From the NCBI RefSeq assembly GCF_000723465.1, contig NZ_HF545616.1, positions 1,612,001 through 1,676,000 on the forward strand: DNA of 64,000 bases, written 5' to 3'. The translations under genes and the position numbers were made by a program. The DNA comes from Ruminococcus bicirculans (ex Wegman et al. 2014) (lineage in GTDB: Bacteria > Bacillota > Clostridia > Oscillospirales > Ruminococcaceae). Position 1 is the stretch's first letter. The number at the start of each line of letters is the position of its first letter. Of the stretch, positions 17,337-25,687 are shown piece by piece. The notes below the pieces were generated by a model. The model was given only the letters and a program-made list of their open reading frames with translations. It did no database searches and was not told where the DNA came from.

Positions 17337-19100
17337 TTAGACCGCCTCCTTTCCGAAGCCATCGTTCTGCAGCTTGAACACCTCGTAATAGTATCCCTTT
17401 TTGGCGATAAGCTCATCATGAGTACCCATTTCGGTTATCTTGCCGTCATCGAGGATTATTATCACGTCGGCGTCCTTCGTGGAGGAGATACGCTGAGCTA
17501 TTATTATCTTTGTGCATGGGAAGTCGAGGTTTCTAAGGCTGTCCTGAATATACTTTTCTGTTTCCATATCCACGGCGGAGGTGGTATCGTCAAGGATAAG
17601 AATGGCAGGCTTTATGGCTAAGGCTCTTGCAAGGGAAAGTCTTTGCTTTTGTCCGCCTGAAAGACCTACGCCACGCTCGCCCACGATAGTTTCATAGCCG
17701 TCAGGCATTTTCTCAACGAACTCGTTTGCCGCCGCAAGCTTTGCATAGTGCTTAACGTCCTCTTCGGACATATCAGAGTCGCCGTATGCGATATTGCCGT
17801 CTATGGTATCGGAGAAAAGCAGGACGTCCTGAGTTGCCATACCTATTTGTGAGCGGAGCTGTGAGAGCTTACGCTTTCTTACATTCACACCGTCAACGAG
17901 GACTTCTCCTGAGTTGGCATCATAAAATCTTGGTATGAGGTTTATAAGCGAGGTCTTGCCTGAGCCTGTTTCGCCCATTATGGCAACTGTCTGACCTGCT
18001 TTTATCTTGAAGTTCACGTTGTCAAGGACTATATGCTTGCCAAACTTAAAGGTAACGTCCTTGAACTCGACATCTCCGTGAAGCCTTTCTGTCTGGTCAA
18101 CTGCGTCTTCACGGTCGGTGATGATAGGTCTTGCATAGTATATCTCGATGACCTTCATTGCGGAAGCCATGAACCTTTGCATATCGTTCACATAGATACC
18201 AAGGTTTCTGACAGGGTTTGCGATGCCCCAGATAAGTCCTGAGATAGCAACATACTCGCCCATTGTTATTTCCCCTTTTATAAGGAAAAATCCACCGCCA
18301 AGGAGCATTACAACTGACAAGGCGTTTGCGAAAGCTTCCATATAAGGGAAGAATTTAAGCCACAGCAGTGACGCTTTTTTGTTGGCATCAGAATATTCTT
18401 TATTGGCTTTTTGGAACTTTTCTATCTCATAGTCCTCACGGGCGAAGGCTTTTACAACTCTGTTGCCTGAAATGTTCTCCTGAGCGTCTGTATTCATTTG
18501 GGACAGCTTCTCACGGAGGTCAACGTAGACCGGCTTTGCCTTTTTATCAAGAAGCACCACCACGCCAAATATAAACGGTGTAACAGCCAGCAGAAGAAGT
18601 GCCATTTTCCAGCTTACCATAAAGAAATAAACTGATGAGGCTATAAACAGCGAACATGATTCAAGCATACCTTTAAAAACGAATGCCACTGCATGACGCA
18701 CCATATCAAGGTCACCTGTGAGTCTTGTCATAAGGTCGCCTGTTCGGTTGCGGTCATAAAACTCCATATCCTGATTTTCGATACGTCTGAAAAGGTGTGC
18801 CCTTATTCTGTATATCATGCCCTGAGATGATAATTCATAGGTCATGTTGCAGGTGTACTGACAGATAGTTCTAAGCAGGGTAAAGCCCACCATGCCTGCA
18901 AGCAGCAGCCAGAACAGCTTTCTTTCATGCTCAAGATTAAAAAGTGCGTCCTTGCTTGAAAGAAACTTATCCACAAGCTCTTTGCTGAAATAAGGTGTGG
19001 TAAGATACAAGGCGTTGCATACGATAGACAGCACAAGGGCTGTTACATAGAAATTTCGGTAGCCTTTCAGATTGTGCCATATCCATTGAAGCTGGAACAT
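17337..19100 (-). CDS. ABC exporter half-transporter, degenerate-site subunit
   Basis: This 587-residue protein has six transmembrane segments and a C-terminal ABC ATPase. The Walker A is GETGSGKTS, the signature LSGGQKQRLSLARAL. The Walker B reads ILILDDTTSAVD, with Asp in place of the catalytic Glu, which is the mark of the non-catalytic site in heterodimeric exporters. It is the first gene of the pair and is read from a consensus promoter. An inverted repeat sits right after the -10 box and may be the operator of a local or global regulator. No regulator gene is adjacent. Confidence 0.9.
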   Translation of the reverse strand: MFQLQWIWHNLKGYRNFYVTALVLSIVCNALYLTTPYFSKELVDKFLSSKDALFNLEHERKLFWLLLAGMVGFTLLRTICQYTCNMTYELSSQGMIYRIRAHLFRRIENQDMEFYDRNRTGDLMTRLTGDLDMVRHAVAFVFKGMLESCSLFIASSVYFFMVSWKMALLLLAVTPFIFGVVVLLDKKAKPVYVDLREKLSQMNTDAQENISGNRVVKAFAREDYEIEKFQKANKEYSDANKKASLLWLKFFPYMEAFANALSVVMLLGGGFFLIKGEITMGEYVAISGLIWGIANPVRNLGIYVNDMQRFMASAMKVIEIYYARPIITDREDAVDQTERLHGDVEFKDVTFKFGKHIVLDNVNFKIKAGQTVAIMGETGSGKTSLINLIPRFYDANSGEVLVDGVNVRKRKLSQLRSQIGMATQDVLLFSDTIDGNIAYGDSDMSEEDVKHYAKLAAANEFVEKMPDGYETIVGERGVGLSGGQKQRLSLARALAIKPAILILDDTTSAVDMETEKYIQDSLRNLDFPCTKIIIAQRISSTKDADVIIILDDGKITEMGTHDELIAKKGYYYEVFKLQNDGFGKEAV

Positions 19101-19168
19101 ATTCTTTCACTCTCCTTTTATTCTTCTAAACTTCATGCTCTCATAGGCACATATATAAAAATATGAAA

Positions 19169-19191
19169 CCCATACTCTTTTAAGCTATGGG
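19169..19191 (-). promoter_or_regulatory. Candidate operator of the ABC exporter operon
   Basis: CCCATA and TATGGG arms are separated by 11 bases. The site begins 3 bases past the -10 box on the minus strand, over the likely start of transcription, where a bound repressor would block it. The regulator is unknown. Confidence 0.4.
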
Positions 19192-19193
19192 AT

Positions 19194-19222
19194 ATTATAA
19201 GCCCTTTTCAAAATAAAGTCAA
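19194..19222 (-). promoter_or_regulatory. Sigma-A promoter of the ABC exporter operon
   Basis: On the minus strand, TTGACT (19222-19217), 17 bases, TATAAT (19199-19194). The rest of the gap to 19484 is A+T-rich with no gene. Short complementary GCCCTG/CAGAGC-like bases near 19405-19425 may form the end of the phosphatase transcript. Confidence 0.8.
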
Positions 19223-19484
19223 GGGGGTAAAAGCATTTAGTTTACATAAAGCAAGCTAAAAAATCAACGAAAACACGAAGCTTTTGTTGTGCTTTTTCAC
19301 AAATTATGAATATGTTGTTATCTAATGATAGTCATATTTAGAAGAAAACGTTTTCTTTAACTGTTATATTATCTTAAACTAAGGTTTCGCACAATAAAAT
19401 AACCGCCCTGAAATAACAGAGCGGATAGAGGATATTTTTGTATGCAATAATATGCGAGCGAAAAAGTCACCCTTACGGGTTTAT

Positions 19485-20192
19485 TTAATCCTGAAAAACA
19501 TCGGTGAAGTAGCCTGCGTTGGAGATAGGTTCATTGCCGCCTGCAAGGTGCTTTGTACAGCCCATGACGTGGCATCTGAAAAAGCCATAGTCGCCCTCAC
19601 GCTCCTCACAGCCGAGGACTGTCACAGATGTAGGCTGCATATTGAAGCCATGCCACATATTCATGGTGGAAATACCAAGGATATGTCCTATCATCACCAT
19701 TGATACGCCGAAGTGACAGAAGAACACAAGGGTTTCATCGCTGTGCTTTTCAATGCGGAACATACCGTTCTCGTGGATATAACCATGGTCGGCAAGAAGC
19801 TTATCAATACCCTCATGCACCCATTTAAGCTGTTCTTCAACATTGCCTGTTTGCATATAATCGGACTTGAACCAATTATTGCGGTCATAGTATATCTCTT
19901 TATCCGCCCACTCGGTGGGGTACATATCCCATGGGATACGATGGCCTCCGTCAGCGGTGGGTATTATGCCGTTAAATTCTCTCAGCCAAGGGAGAGTTTC
20001 GGCGGTATCCCCACGGAGCTTCAGGGAATATTCCGCTGTGAGCTGTGCTCTGCCAAGGGGAGAAACGTAGAACTTTGAAACGTCCCAATTCTTTACACGC
20101 TGTGCAAGAAGCTCTGCTTCACGCTTGCCCTTTTCTGTAAGGGTATCATGAACGTAATCGGGGTCGCCGTGTCTGATAAAAATAAGCCGCAT
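19485..20192 (-). CDS. Histidine phosphatase family protein (phosphoglycerate mutase-like)
   Basis: This 235-residue cytoplasmic protein of the histidine phosphatase superfamily starts MRLIFIRHGDPDY, where RHG carries the phosphorylated histidine. SPLGRAQLTAEYSL (about residues 44-57) is the second conserved block, and VFFCHFGVSM holds the second catalytic histidine. An insert of about 60 residues rich in Trp and aromatic residues separates the blocks. It follows the MATE gene by 15 bases on the same strand, so they probably share a transcript. Substrate is not predictable; the family ranges from sugar phosphates to nucleotides. Confidence 0.8.
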   Translation of the reverse strand: MRLIFIRHGDPDYVHDTLTEKGKREAELLAQRVKNWDVSKFYVSPLGRAQLTAEYSLKLRGDTAETLPWLREFNGIIPTADGGHRIPWDMYPTEWADKEIYYDRNNWFKSDYMQTGNVEEQLKWVHEGIDKLLADHGYIHENGMFRIEKHSDETLVFFCHFGVSMVMIGHILGISTMNMWHGFNMQPTSVTVLGCEEREGDYGFFRCHVMGCTKHLAGGNEPISNAGYFTDVFQD

Positions 20193-20207
20193 AAAAATAC
20201 CTCCTAG

Positions 20208-21566
20208 TTAGTCTGCCATTGGTTTTATTTCAGCGTTGTAGGCTCTTCTAAGGAAGAACAATGACGCCATGATCGAGAATATTTCGGCTATCGGGAACGC
20301 CCACCAGATAGCGTCAAGCTTGCCTGTAAGGGAAAGAAGATACGCCACAGGAAGAAGCACAACAAGCTGTCTTGTAAATGAAACGAGCATAGAGGAAAGT
20401 CCCCTGCCAAGAGCCTGCAATGATGAGATTATGATTATATCAAAGCCTGCGAAGAAGAAGTGTGTGCTGATTATACGCAGGGCTGTTACGCCTATGCTTA
20501 GCATATTATCGCTTGCGTCAAAGAGTTTCAGAAGCTGTGCAGGGAAAATCTGCATTATGATAGTGCCGACTATCATGATAGACACAGAATATATCATGGC
20601 GTATTTTATTGCACCTGTGATACGCTTTTTCTTTCTTGCACCATAGTTATAGGCAACGATAGGGATAAGACCGTTATTAAGTCCGAAAACAGGCATGAAA
20701 ACGAAGCTCTGAAGCTTGAAATACACACCGAAAACTGCGGCGGCGGTGTTTGAGAAGCCGATAAGTATTTTATTCATGCCGTATGTCATGATAGAAGAGA
20801 TAGACTGCATTATGATGGACGGCAGGCCGACAGCGTAGATCTTCTTGATTATCTTTGCCTGCGGTCTATACTTCACAAGGTTTATGGTTATCTCTTTGTT
20901 GAACTTCATATTGAAGAAAAGTCCGAAGGCTGCAGCGGTGAACTGACCGATACAGGTAGCCACAGCCGCACCTGTTACGCCCCACTTAGGGAAGAAGCCC
21001 ACGCCAAAGATAAAGCAAGGGTCGAGGATAATATTTATCACTGCGCCTATTCCCTGAGTATACATTGAATAGATAGTTTTACCTGTTGCCTGCAAAAGCT
21101 TTTCCATGGTCATCTGACAGAAAAGACCGATACTTAGCAGGCTGATGACGGTTAGGTACTGGTCGCCATATTCGATAATTATTTTGCTTGAGGTTTGTGA
21201 GCGATAGAAGATCTCGGTAAAAAATGCACCAAAAACCACGAAGATAACGAAGTTCACAAGGCAGAGGAAAATGCCGTTATTGGCGGCGCTGTTGGCTTGT
21301 TTGAAGTTCTTTTCACCAAGTGATTTTGACAGCAGTGCGTTGATACCGACACCAGTGCCTGCACCGAGGGCTATCATAAGATTTTGCACAGGGAAAGCCA
21401 GTGACACGGCAGTGAGTGCGTCCTCGCTTATTTTGGCAACGAATATGCTGTCGACGATATTATAGAGAGCCTGCACGAGCATGGATATCATGATCGGCAG
21501 GGACATTTTGAACAGCAGCTCGCCTATGGGCTGCGTTCCCATTTTATTTTCTCTTACTTCTTCCAT
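20208..21566 (-). CDS. MATE family efflux transporter
   Basis: This 452-residue membrane protein has about 12 hydrophobic helices arranged as two similar halves, typical for multidrug and toxic compound extrusion (MatE) transporters. The N-terminus MGTQPIGELLFKMSLPIMISMLVQALYNIVDSIFVA, only partly quoted in meaning here, has the family pattern P-x-x-x-x-x-L-x-x-x-x-x-N-x-x-D. Such proteins export organic cations or drugs using a Na+ or H+ gradient. It begins MEEVRENK after a G-rich leader. The downstream phosphatase is 15 bases away. Confidence 0.88.
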   Translation of the reverse strand: MEEVRENKMGTQPIGELLFKMSLPIMISMLVQALYNIVDSIFVAKISEDALTAVSLAFPVQNLMIALGAGTGVGINALLSKSLGEKNFKQANSAANNGIFLCLVNFVIFVVFGAFFTEIFYRSQTSSKIIIEYGDQYLTVISLLSIGLFCQMTMEKLLQATGKTIYSMYTQGIGAVINIILDPCFIFGVGFFPKWGVTGAAVATCIGQFTAAAFGLFFNMKFNKEITINLVKYRPQAKIIKKIYAVGLPSIIMQSISSIMTYGMNKILIGFSNTAAAVFGVYFKLQSFVFMPVFGLNNGLIPIVAYNYGARKKKRITGAIKYAMIYSVSIMIVGTIIMQIFPAQLLKLFDASDNMLSIGVTALRIISTHFFFAGFDIIIISSLQALGRGLSSMLVSFTRQLVVLLPVAYLLSLTGKLDAIWWAFPIAEIFSIMASLFFLRRAYNAEIKPMAD

Positions 21567-21708
21567 TTTACGATTCCCACCTTAGAGTTACTTTTTCTTA
21601 GAATATATACTTTAACTTTTTTATTATAGCATTTTTATACGAAAGGTGTATGAATTATTTGTTAAATCAGCACAAATCGGGTGGTGTCCTCTATGATTCA
21701 GAATTTAT

Positions 21709-21948
21709 GCAAGTTCTGAGCACGGGCGAACGATGTTCGCCCCTACCGATGTTTGTGGGGTTATCAAGGGTTGTGAGATAAACAATAATGCGAAATGTCA
21801 AGGGGGTGGGCTGTCGAGGGCGCCAGCCCCTACAATTCTGAAATTACGGCAAGTCCTGAGCACGGGCGAACTATGTTCGCCCCTACCGATGTTTGTGGGA
21901 TTATCAAGGGTTGCGAGATAAACAATAATGCGAAATGTCAAAGGGGGG
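21709..21948. repeat. Two direct copies of a 100-base unit with palindromic core
   Basis: Copy 1 at about 21709-21808 and copy 2 at about 21849-21948 are nearly identical and offset by 140 bases. Each has GAGCACGGGCGAAC..TGTTCGCCCCTACCGATG followed by TTATCAAGGGTTG.GAGATAAACAATAATGCGAAATGTCAA (read as two pieces). Between them is a further core, GAGGGCGCCAGCCCCTAC. The copies differ at only a few bases, so the duplication is recent or kept uniform. No gene is seen in 21567-22325. Confidence 0.7.
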
Positions 21949-22032
21949 TGGGCGGTGCAGATTTTGTGCTCCAATATGGGGTTTGTTTGATATATGGCTC
22001 TCGTGTGCTTTTTACACTTTAATCTGCACCTT

Positions 22033-22113
22033 GTCGGCTTACGCCGAATGAGGCTCTGCCTCAAACTCCGCTCAGGGCTTTGCCCTAAGAACCCACAAGG
22101 GACTCTGTCCCTT
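22033..22113. repeat. Array of four consecutive short hairpins
   Basis: CGGCTTACGCCG (22034-22045), GAGGCTCTGCCTC (22050-22062), AGGGCTTTGCCCT (22074-22086) and AAGGGACTCTGTCCCTT (22097-22113) are perfect stems with 2-5 base loops, set 4 to 12 bases apart. Past them, to 22235, are less regular pairs and a tandem ATTCCTC motif (about 22205-22234). None is followed by a T-tract, so they are not terminators. The role is unknown. Confidence 0.6.
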
Positions 22114-22251
22114 GACCCTGCAAGCCCTCTAACGCCGGGCTTGAGCCTGCGTTTAAGTGCTCGCTACGCTCGGTGCAGGGGCACAACTTTGGTCAGCTTT
22201 GCTCATTCCTCATTCCTCATTCCTCACTCCTCACTTAAATCGCTTTACCGC

Positions 22252-22280
22252 TTGACGAAACCACTGTAAAGTAGTATAAT
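22252..22280 (+). promoter_or_regulatory. Sigma-A promoter of metG
   Basis: TTGACG at 22252-22257 and TATAAT at 22275-22280, 17 bases apart. The leader is about 40 bases, too short for a T-box. Confidence 0.85.
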
Positions 22281-22325
22281 ATAAGAAATGCTGCTTATGC
22301 AAATTCTTTTACGGAGGTCCTTTAT

Positions 22326-24278
22326 ATGGAGAAAAAACCGTTTTATATCACTACCCCGATATATTACCCTTCCGGTAATCCTCATATCGGTCACTGCTAC
22401 ACCACTGTTGCCTGCGATTCTATTGCCAGATACAGACGTATGCAGGGCTATGATGTCATGTTCCTCACAGGCACTGACGAGCATGGTCTGAAAATCGAAC
22501 AGAAGGCTGCTGAAAAGGGTGTTACACCTAAGGAATATGTTGATGAGGTAGTCAAGACTTTCAAAAAGCTTTGGAGCTACATGAACATCAGCTATGACAG
22601 ATACATCAGAACTACTGACGATTATCACATTGAAACTGTTCAGAAGATCTTCAAGGCTCTTTATGACAAGGGCTACATTTACAAGGGCGAATACAAGGGC
22701 AAATACTGCACGCCTTGCGAAAGCTTCTGGACTGAGTCACAGCTTGATGAGAACGGCTGTTGTCCTGAGTGTCACAGAGAGGTAACAGAGGCTAAGGAGG
22801 AGGCTTACTTCTTCAAGATGTCACCATTTGCTGAGAGGATAGAGAAGCTTCTCACTGAGACAGATTATCTCCAGCCAAAGACAAGAGCCACTGAACTTGT
22901 AAACAACTTTATCAAGCCCGGTCTTGAGGATCTTTGTGTATCGAGAACTACTTTCAAGTGGGGTATTCCTGTTACATTTGATGACAAGCACGTTGTTTAC
23001 GTTTGGATAGACGCACTTTCTAACTATATTTCTGCACTTGGTTTCTGGAACGAGCAGTACAATGATTTTGACAAGTTCTGGCCTGCTGACGTTCACATGG
23101 TAGCAAAGGATATCATGAGATTCCACGCTATCATTTGGCCTGCAATGCTTATGGCACTTGATCTTCCACTGCCTAAGCATCTTGCTGTACATGGCTGGAT
23201 AACATTCAACGGACAGAAGATGTCCAAGTCTTTGGGCAACGTTGTTGACCCGTTCATTCTTGGCGAGAGATATGGTGCTGACGCTATCAGATACCACATT
23301 CTTCGTGAAATGGCTCTGGGTGCAGACAGCTCATTCTCAAATGAGATAATGATAAACAGAATAAACTCTGACCTTGCAAATGGTCTTGGCAATCTTGTTT
23401 CAAGAACTGTAGCTATGGTTGACAAATATTTTGGCGGCACGCTTCCTGCTGACAGAGAAGAGGGCGAATTTGACGCTGAGCTTATTGCTGAGGCTAAGGG
23501 ACTTGTTGCAAAGGTCGACGAGTTCATGGACAAGACTCAGATAAACAATGCTTTGGCTGAGATATTCAAGGTAGTATCCAGAGCTAACAAGTACATTGAC
23601 GAGACAGCTCCATGGGTACTTGGCAAGGACGAGAGCAAAAAGGCAAGACTTGCGACAGTTCTTTACAATCTGCTTGAAACTATCAGGATAGTATCAACAC
23701 TTCTCAGCAACTTTATGCCTACAACAATGCCAAAGGTATGGGAGCAGATAGGTGCGGCTGAGAGCGACATCACATACGAGAACGCTGGCAAGTTTGGTGT
23801 ACTTCCTGCTGACGTTACAGTTCACAGGGGTGAGATCATCTTCCCAAGAATTGACGTTGACAAGGAGATAGAGGAGCTTAACAAGATAATAGGCAGCAAT
23901 GCAGAGCCTGAGGAAAAGGCTGACGATGGATTTGAGCCTGCGCCTATAGCTGACGAGATAACCATAGATGATTTTGCAACGGTAGATCTGAGAGTTGCTC
24001 TTGTTAAGGACTGCGAGAAGGTAAAGAAGTCCAAGAAGCTTCTTTGCTTACAGCTTGACGATGGTTTTGGCGGCAGGCAGGTAGTATCGGGCATTGCGGC
24101 ATGGTACAAGCCTGAAGATCTTATTGGCAAGAAGGTAGTTATTGTAGCCAATCTGAAGCCTGTGAAGCTTTGCGGAGTTGAGTCAAACGGCATGATATGT
24201 GCGGCTGACACACCTGACGGTGCGGCAAGCGTTATTTTCCCAGATCAGGACTTGCCATGCGGAGCTAAGCTTAGATAA
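22326..24278 (+). CDS. metG: Methionyl-tRNA synthetase
   Basis: This 650-residue class I enzyme charges tRNA-Met with methionine. The catalytic Rossmann domain has YPSGNPHIGHCYTT (residues about 12-25; HIGH motif) and a zinc-binding insert with CTPC and CPEC. The KMSKS motif is in NGQKMSKSLGN near residue 300. A helical anticodon-binding domain follows, and a C-terminal EMAP-II-like tRNA-binding domain (about residues 545-650, DFATVDLRVA and GLRPV-like NLKPVKLCG) completes it. The codon choice is strongly biased. The RBS GGAGG is 8 bases before the ATG. Transcription probably continues into the tRNA gene only by read-through of the hairpin after the stop. Confidence 0.96.
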   Translation: MEKKPFYITTPIYYPSGNPHIGHCYTTVACDSIARYRRMQGYDVMFLTGTDEHGLKIEQKAAEKGVTPKEYVDEVVKTFKKLWSYMNISYDRYIRTTDDYHIETVQKIFKALYDKGYIYKGEYKGKYCTPCESFWTESQLDENGCCPECHREVTEAKEEAYFFKMSPFAERIEKLLTETDYLQPKTRATELVNNFIKPGLEDLCVSRTTFKWGIPVTFDDKHVVYVWIDALSNYISALGFWNEQYNDFDKFWPADVHMVAKDIMRFHAIIWPAMLMALDLPLPKHLAVHGWITFNGQKMSKSLGNVVDPFILGERYGADAIRYHILREMALGADSSFSNEIMINRINSDLANGLGNLVSRTVAMVDKYFGGTLPADREEGEFDAELIAEAKGLVAKVDEFMDKTQINNALAEIFKVVSRANKYIDETAPWVLGKDESKKARLATVLYNLLETIRIVSTLLSNFMPTTMPKVWEQIGAAESDITYENAGKFGVLPADVTVHRGEIIFPRIDVDKEIEELNKIIGSNAEPEEKADDGFEPAPIADEITIDDFATVDLRVALVKDCEKVKKSKKLLCLQLDDGFGGRQVVSGIAAWYKPEDLIGKKVVIVANLKPVKLCGVESNGMICAADTPDGAASVIFPDQDLPCGAKLR

Positions 24279-24297
24279 AAAAATTTATAAAAAAAAC

Positions 24298-24321
24298 AAG
24301 GAGCGGATTTCCGCTCCTTAT
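24298..24321 (+). terminator. Hairpin after metG
   Basis: AAGGAGCGG and CCGCTCCTT arms with an ATTT loop. The T-tract is short, so termination may be partial before the tRNA gene. Confidence 0.6.
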
Positions 24322-24323
24322 AT

Positions 24324-24400
24324 GCGTCTGTAGCTCAGTTGGATAGAGCGCAAGACTCCGACTCTTGAGGTCGCAGGTTCGATTCCTGTCAGGCGCACCA
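24324..24400 (+). tRNA. tRNA-Arg (anticodon CCG)
   Basis: The cloverleaf folds by hand. The acceptor stem is GCGTCTG / CAGGCGC, the D stem GCTC / GAGC, the anticodon stem CAAGA / TCTTG with loop CTCCGAC (anticodon CCG, reading CGG), and the T stem GCAGG / CCTGT with loop TTCGATT. CCA is encoded. The next few kilobases hold a phage-like module, so the tRNA may have served as an integration site, although I see no second copy of its 3' end. Confidence 0.93.
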
Positions 24401-24421
24401 ACAGGGGCGAGCCCCTGTACC
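24401..24421. repeat. Short palindrome after the tRNA
   Basis: ACAGGGGC-GAG-CCCCTGT is an 8-base perfect stem sharing the GGGGCG/CCCCTG core of the interspersed repeat family. Confidence 0.45.
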
Positions 24422-24423
24422 AT

Positions 24424-24458
24424 ATCCGCTATCATTTATGGTAGCGGATTTTTTTATT
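24424..24458 (+). terminator. Strong terminator after tRNA-Arg
   Basis: ATCCGCTAT and GTAGCGGAT arms (one mismatch) are followed by eight T with one A. It closes the metG-tRNA unit. Confidence 0.85.
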
Positions 24459-24541
24459 TCCGCCCATAGGCGTGATATACTGGGAAAGTTATATGTTCGC
24501 CGTGGCAGGCATTTAAACCTTACCTTGTGTAAGGCGTTTTA

Positions 24542-25018
24542 TTAATTGCATATTTCATTAAGGCACTTTGTCACTCGCCTGCGCAGTTCTTCTCCTCCAA
24601 AGGGAAAGCCGAACTCTGCGGCGGAGCTTCCCCACTCAGGTGGGTGCTTCTTTGAGCCGTCAAAATAGCGGCTTTTCACCACGCCACGATAGCGTTTTGG
24701 CATTTTTGCCGCAAGCTCCTCACATTCTCTCAAGCGAAGCTGCACCTTTGCAAGGTCAAGCCACAAGTCAGTAAGTTTTTTCCCTCTGTGGGCTACCCTG
24801 CCGCAATGCTCCCCCACTGCGGCAAGCTGTGAGGACATTTCGCAGATATCTTCTTTAAGCTTCCACTCCTGCCACCTTAGTTTGCGATACTGTGAAAGCT
24901 TTCGCAGTGCGGCTGTATTAACTCTGCTTCCACCGCTTCTGAAATTATATCGGCTCGCTGAGGGTGCAAGCCTTTTTATGAAATTTACCTCTACGGAATA
25001 ATCTATATTATCGTACAT
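24542..25018 (-). CDS. Phage-like protein with C-terminal helix-turn-helix-like segment
   Basis: This 158-residue basic protein has a start at 25018 chosen because AAAGGAG lies 5 bases before that ATG; an earlier in-frame ATG at 25048 has no such site. The middle (about residues 35-100) is helical and rich in Arg, Lys, Glu and Cys. The end, MPKRYRGVVKSRYFDGSK followed by a Trp and EELRRRVTKCL, resembles the sigma-region-4-like part of small phage regulators (ArpU or RinA type), where MPxxYRxVVxxRYF is common. It is divergent to the XRE repressor gene with an operator-rich region between, as in lysogeny modules. The family call is by eye. Confidence 0.6.
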   Translation of the reverse strand: MYDNIDYSVEVNFIKRLAPSASRYNFRSGGSRVNTAALRKLSQYRKLRWQEWKLKEDICEMSSQLAAVGEHCGRVAHRGKKLTDLWLDLAKVQLRLRECEELAAKMPKRYRGVVKSRYFDGSKKHPPEWGSSAAEFGFPFGGEELRRRVTKCLNEICN

Positions 25019-25162
25019 TTTTCTCCTTTCGCCTTTTTGTACAGACATTTGGACAGTTAGTATGATATACTGTAAATAAAATAAAGCAATGACATTTCAG
25101 ATAACCGTTTTCTGTATATCTCTCGGGGCGGAGATGTCAAAAAGGGGGGGCGGTTTATTCTC

Positions 25163-25191
25163 TTGACTTTTACAGGAAAATGTATTATAAT
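25163..25191 (+). promoter_or_regulatory. Sigma-A promoter for the XRE-ImmA operon
   Basis: TTGACT at 25163-25168, 17 bases, TATAAT at 25186-25191. The leader to the ATG at 25337 would be about 140 bases and contains three palindromic sites, so a second promoter nearer the gene is possible. Confidence 0.7.
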
Positions 25192-25213
25192 TATATCAAA
25201 GCCAGATTTTATG

Positions 25214-25302
25214 CAGATATCTGTACTAACGATACATACAGTATACTACAGGTTTCTGCAAAAGTCAATAGGTATTAGCGAATTTGATACAGACTTCTGT
25301 AT
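25214..25302. promoter_or_regulatory. Triple operator region of the XRE repressor (candidate)
   Basis: Three sites of the form CAG-NNNN-CTG occur: CAGATATCTG (25214-25223), CAGGTTTCTG (25249-25258) and CAGACTTCTG, which lies within the 16-base palindrome ATACAGACTTCTGTAT (25287-25302). The spacing between centres is about 35 and 41 bases. This fits a phage-type repressor binding cooperatively in front of its own gene, and is inference from layout. Confidence 0.5.
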
Positions 25303-25336
25303 TTTTGTGAAATGATCACAATTGGAGGAAGAAAAT

Positions 25337-25684
25337 ATGACTGAAATGTACAAAAGGATAAAAGAACTATGCGAGGAGAACCATATGACGGTATCGCAGA
25401 TGTGCAAGGAGCTGTCTATAACGAGGAGCTGTTTATCTGAGCTGAGCAAAGGCAGGACGGAACGACTTTCCGCAGAGAATTCTACAAAGATAGCGAACAG
25501 ATTTGGAGTGAGCGTACAATATCTTATATCTGGCAGGGAAGAAGATTTTGACACGAAGCTGAAATATGCATTATTCAACGGAACGCTTGGAGTGACGGAC
25601 GAAATGTTTGACGAGGTCAAGCAGTATGCAGAAATGGTCATGCTCAGAGAGGAAGCAAAGCGCAGAAAGGCTGGTGAAAAGTGA
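25337..25684 (+). CDS. XRE-family helix-turn-helix transcriptional regulator
   Basis: This 115-residue repressor-like protein begins at the ATG at 25337, which follows GGAGGA by 7 bases; an in-frame TTG at 25322 overlaps that site. Residues about 5-60 form a Cro/C1-type helix-turn-helix: NHMTVSQMCKELSITRSCLSELSKG, followed by NSTKIANRFGVSVQYLISG. The C-terminal 40 residues are helical and probably dimerise. It is followed after 3 bases by an ImmA/IrrE peptidase, the classic pair in which the peptidase cleaves the repressor to induce a mobile element. Confidence 0.88.
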   Translation: MTEMYKRIKELCEENHMTVSQMCKELSITRSCLSELSKGRTERLSAENSTKIANRFGVSVQYLISGREEDFDTKLKYALFNGTLGVTDEMFDEVKQYAEMVMLREEAKRRKAGEK

Positions 25685-25687
25685 GAG

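Noticed and set aside
21960-22030. Possible small coding gene upstream of metG
   Set aside because: Open frames here run through repeats and hairpins and have no ribosome site.
22281-22325. T-box leader for metG
   Set aside because: Only about 40 bases lie between promoter and start, far too short; no specifier loop or antiterminator.
22821-23533. Minus-strand open frames opposite metG
   Set aside because: Shadows of a highly codon-biased gene.
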